Shown piece by piece: positions 5,403 through 5,503 of a stretch of 5,503 nt of DNA. A program made the position numbers and the translations under genes. How positions within the stretch are numbered: the first letter of the stretch is position 1; every line of letters begins with the position of its first letter. The notes under the pieces were generated by a model. It did no database searches and was not told where the DNA came from. It saw nothing but the letters and a program-made list of their open reading frames with translations. This DNA comes from Deltaproteobacteria bacterium (lineage in GTDB: Bacteria; Desulfobacterota; DSM-4660; Desulfatiglandales; Desulfatiglandaceae): the NCBI GenBank assembly GCA_019314425.1, contig JAFCZI010000176.1, positions 1-5,503 on the forward strand. The letters run 5' to 3'.

Positions 5403-5501
5403 TCAGTACTCGAACATCCATGCACTGATGTCCCTGTAAGCGATCGGCAAAGATGGTTCCTGGAGCAACTTATAGTGAATAAACAGATCAGAGCATCCGA
5501 A
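5403..5501 (-). CDS. Possible 3' end of a minus-strand gene (partial)
   Basis: On the minus strand, a frame open from the window edge gives 32 residues ending SAWMFEY and a TGA at 5405-5403. The fragment (…LFIHYKLLQEPSLPIAYRDI…) has a balanced, protein-like composition, and base composition rises compared with the AT-rich DNA to its left, as if a gene begins here. It is too short to identify, and the other minus frame that is open across the same stretch reads as low-quality sequence. A plus-strand 21-codon ORF (5374-5439) overlaps it and looks less convincing. Confidence 0.25.
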   Translation of the reverse strand, partial: FGCSDLFIHYKLLQEPSLPIAYRDISAWMFEY

Positions 5502-5503
5502 CT

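Noticed and set aside
5374..5439. 21-codon plus-strand ORF after GAGAGG
   Set aside because: It is very short, has no motif, and overlaps a more protein-like minus-strand frame; chance is the simplest explanation.

Overview
The window looks like chromosomal DNA from an anaerobic delta-type proteobacterium (Desulfobacterota, perhaps a sulfate reducer). This is an inference from gene content, strong AGGAGG-type ribosome binding sites and moderate-to-high GC in the coding part; no phylogenetic marker gene is present.

Layout. Positions 1-587 hold no convincing gene: there is one doubtful minus-strand ORF (142-366) and a weak Fur-box-like sequence (421-439). Positions 588-4246 are a compact plus-strand operon: (1) a membrane-anchored DUF2318 protein with two CxxC pairs and a fifth cysteine; (2) an FtsX/MacB-type ABC permease; (3) its MacB/LolD-type ATPase; (4) a membrane-anchored heavy-metal-associated (HMA) domain protein with an MSCSGC motif; (5) a 22-codon ORF with a very good ribosome binding site, overlapping the next start; (6) a membrane-anchored protein with three TPR repeats. 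Junctions are tight (ATGA overlap, a Shine-Dalgarno overlapping a stop codon, an 8-base overlap), so the genes are probably co-transcribed and partly translationally coupled.

Both ABC subunits are broken by one-base frameshifts exactly at poly-G tracts. The permease has G6 (1984-1989) where G7 would restore the frame. The ATPase has G10 (2917-2926) where G9 would restore it. All other domain features are intact, so the explanation is either homopolymer sequencing error or length-variable or slippery G tracts. This is the main thing to settle.

Function. DUF2318 protein + FtsX-like permease + MacB-like ATPase + a thiol-bearing membrane-anchored protein resembles the accessory part of the FTR1/P19 iron-uptake cluster (as in Campylobacter jejuni, downstream of p19). 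Here FTR1 and P19 are absent from the window, and an HMA protein occupies the place where thioredoxin-like proteins are found in that cluster. A role in envelope metal (iron or copper) handling or thiol-redox delivery is an inference.

Positions 4247-5503 are about 1.25 kb of mostly AT-rich, essentially non-coding DNA packed with repeats: a hairpin at the operon end; a 33-bp inverted repeat (4343-4375 / 5014-5046) bounding a 704-bp segment without ORFs; inside it a 147-bp nested palindrome (4449-4595) resembling a REP/MITE element and three copies of a 17-mer; then a nested hairpin (5089-5143) and a G-rich tandem repeat (5298-5325). A possible 3' end of a minus-strand gene enters from the right edge (5403-5501).
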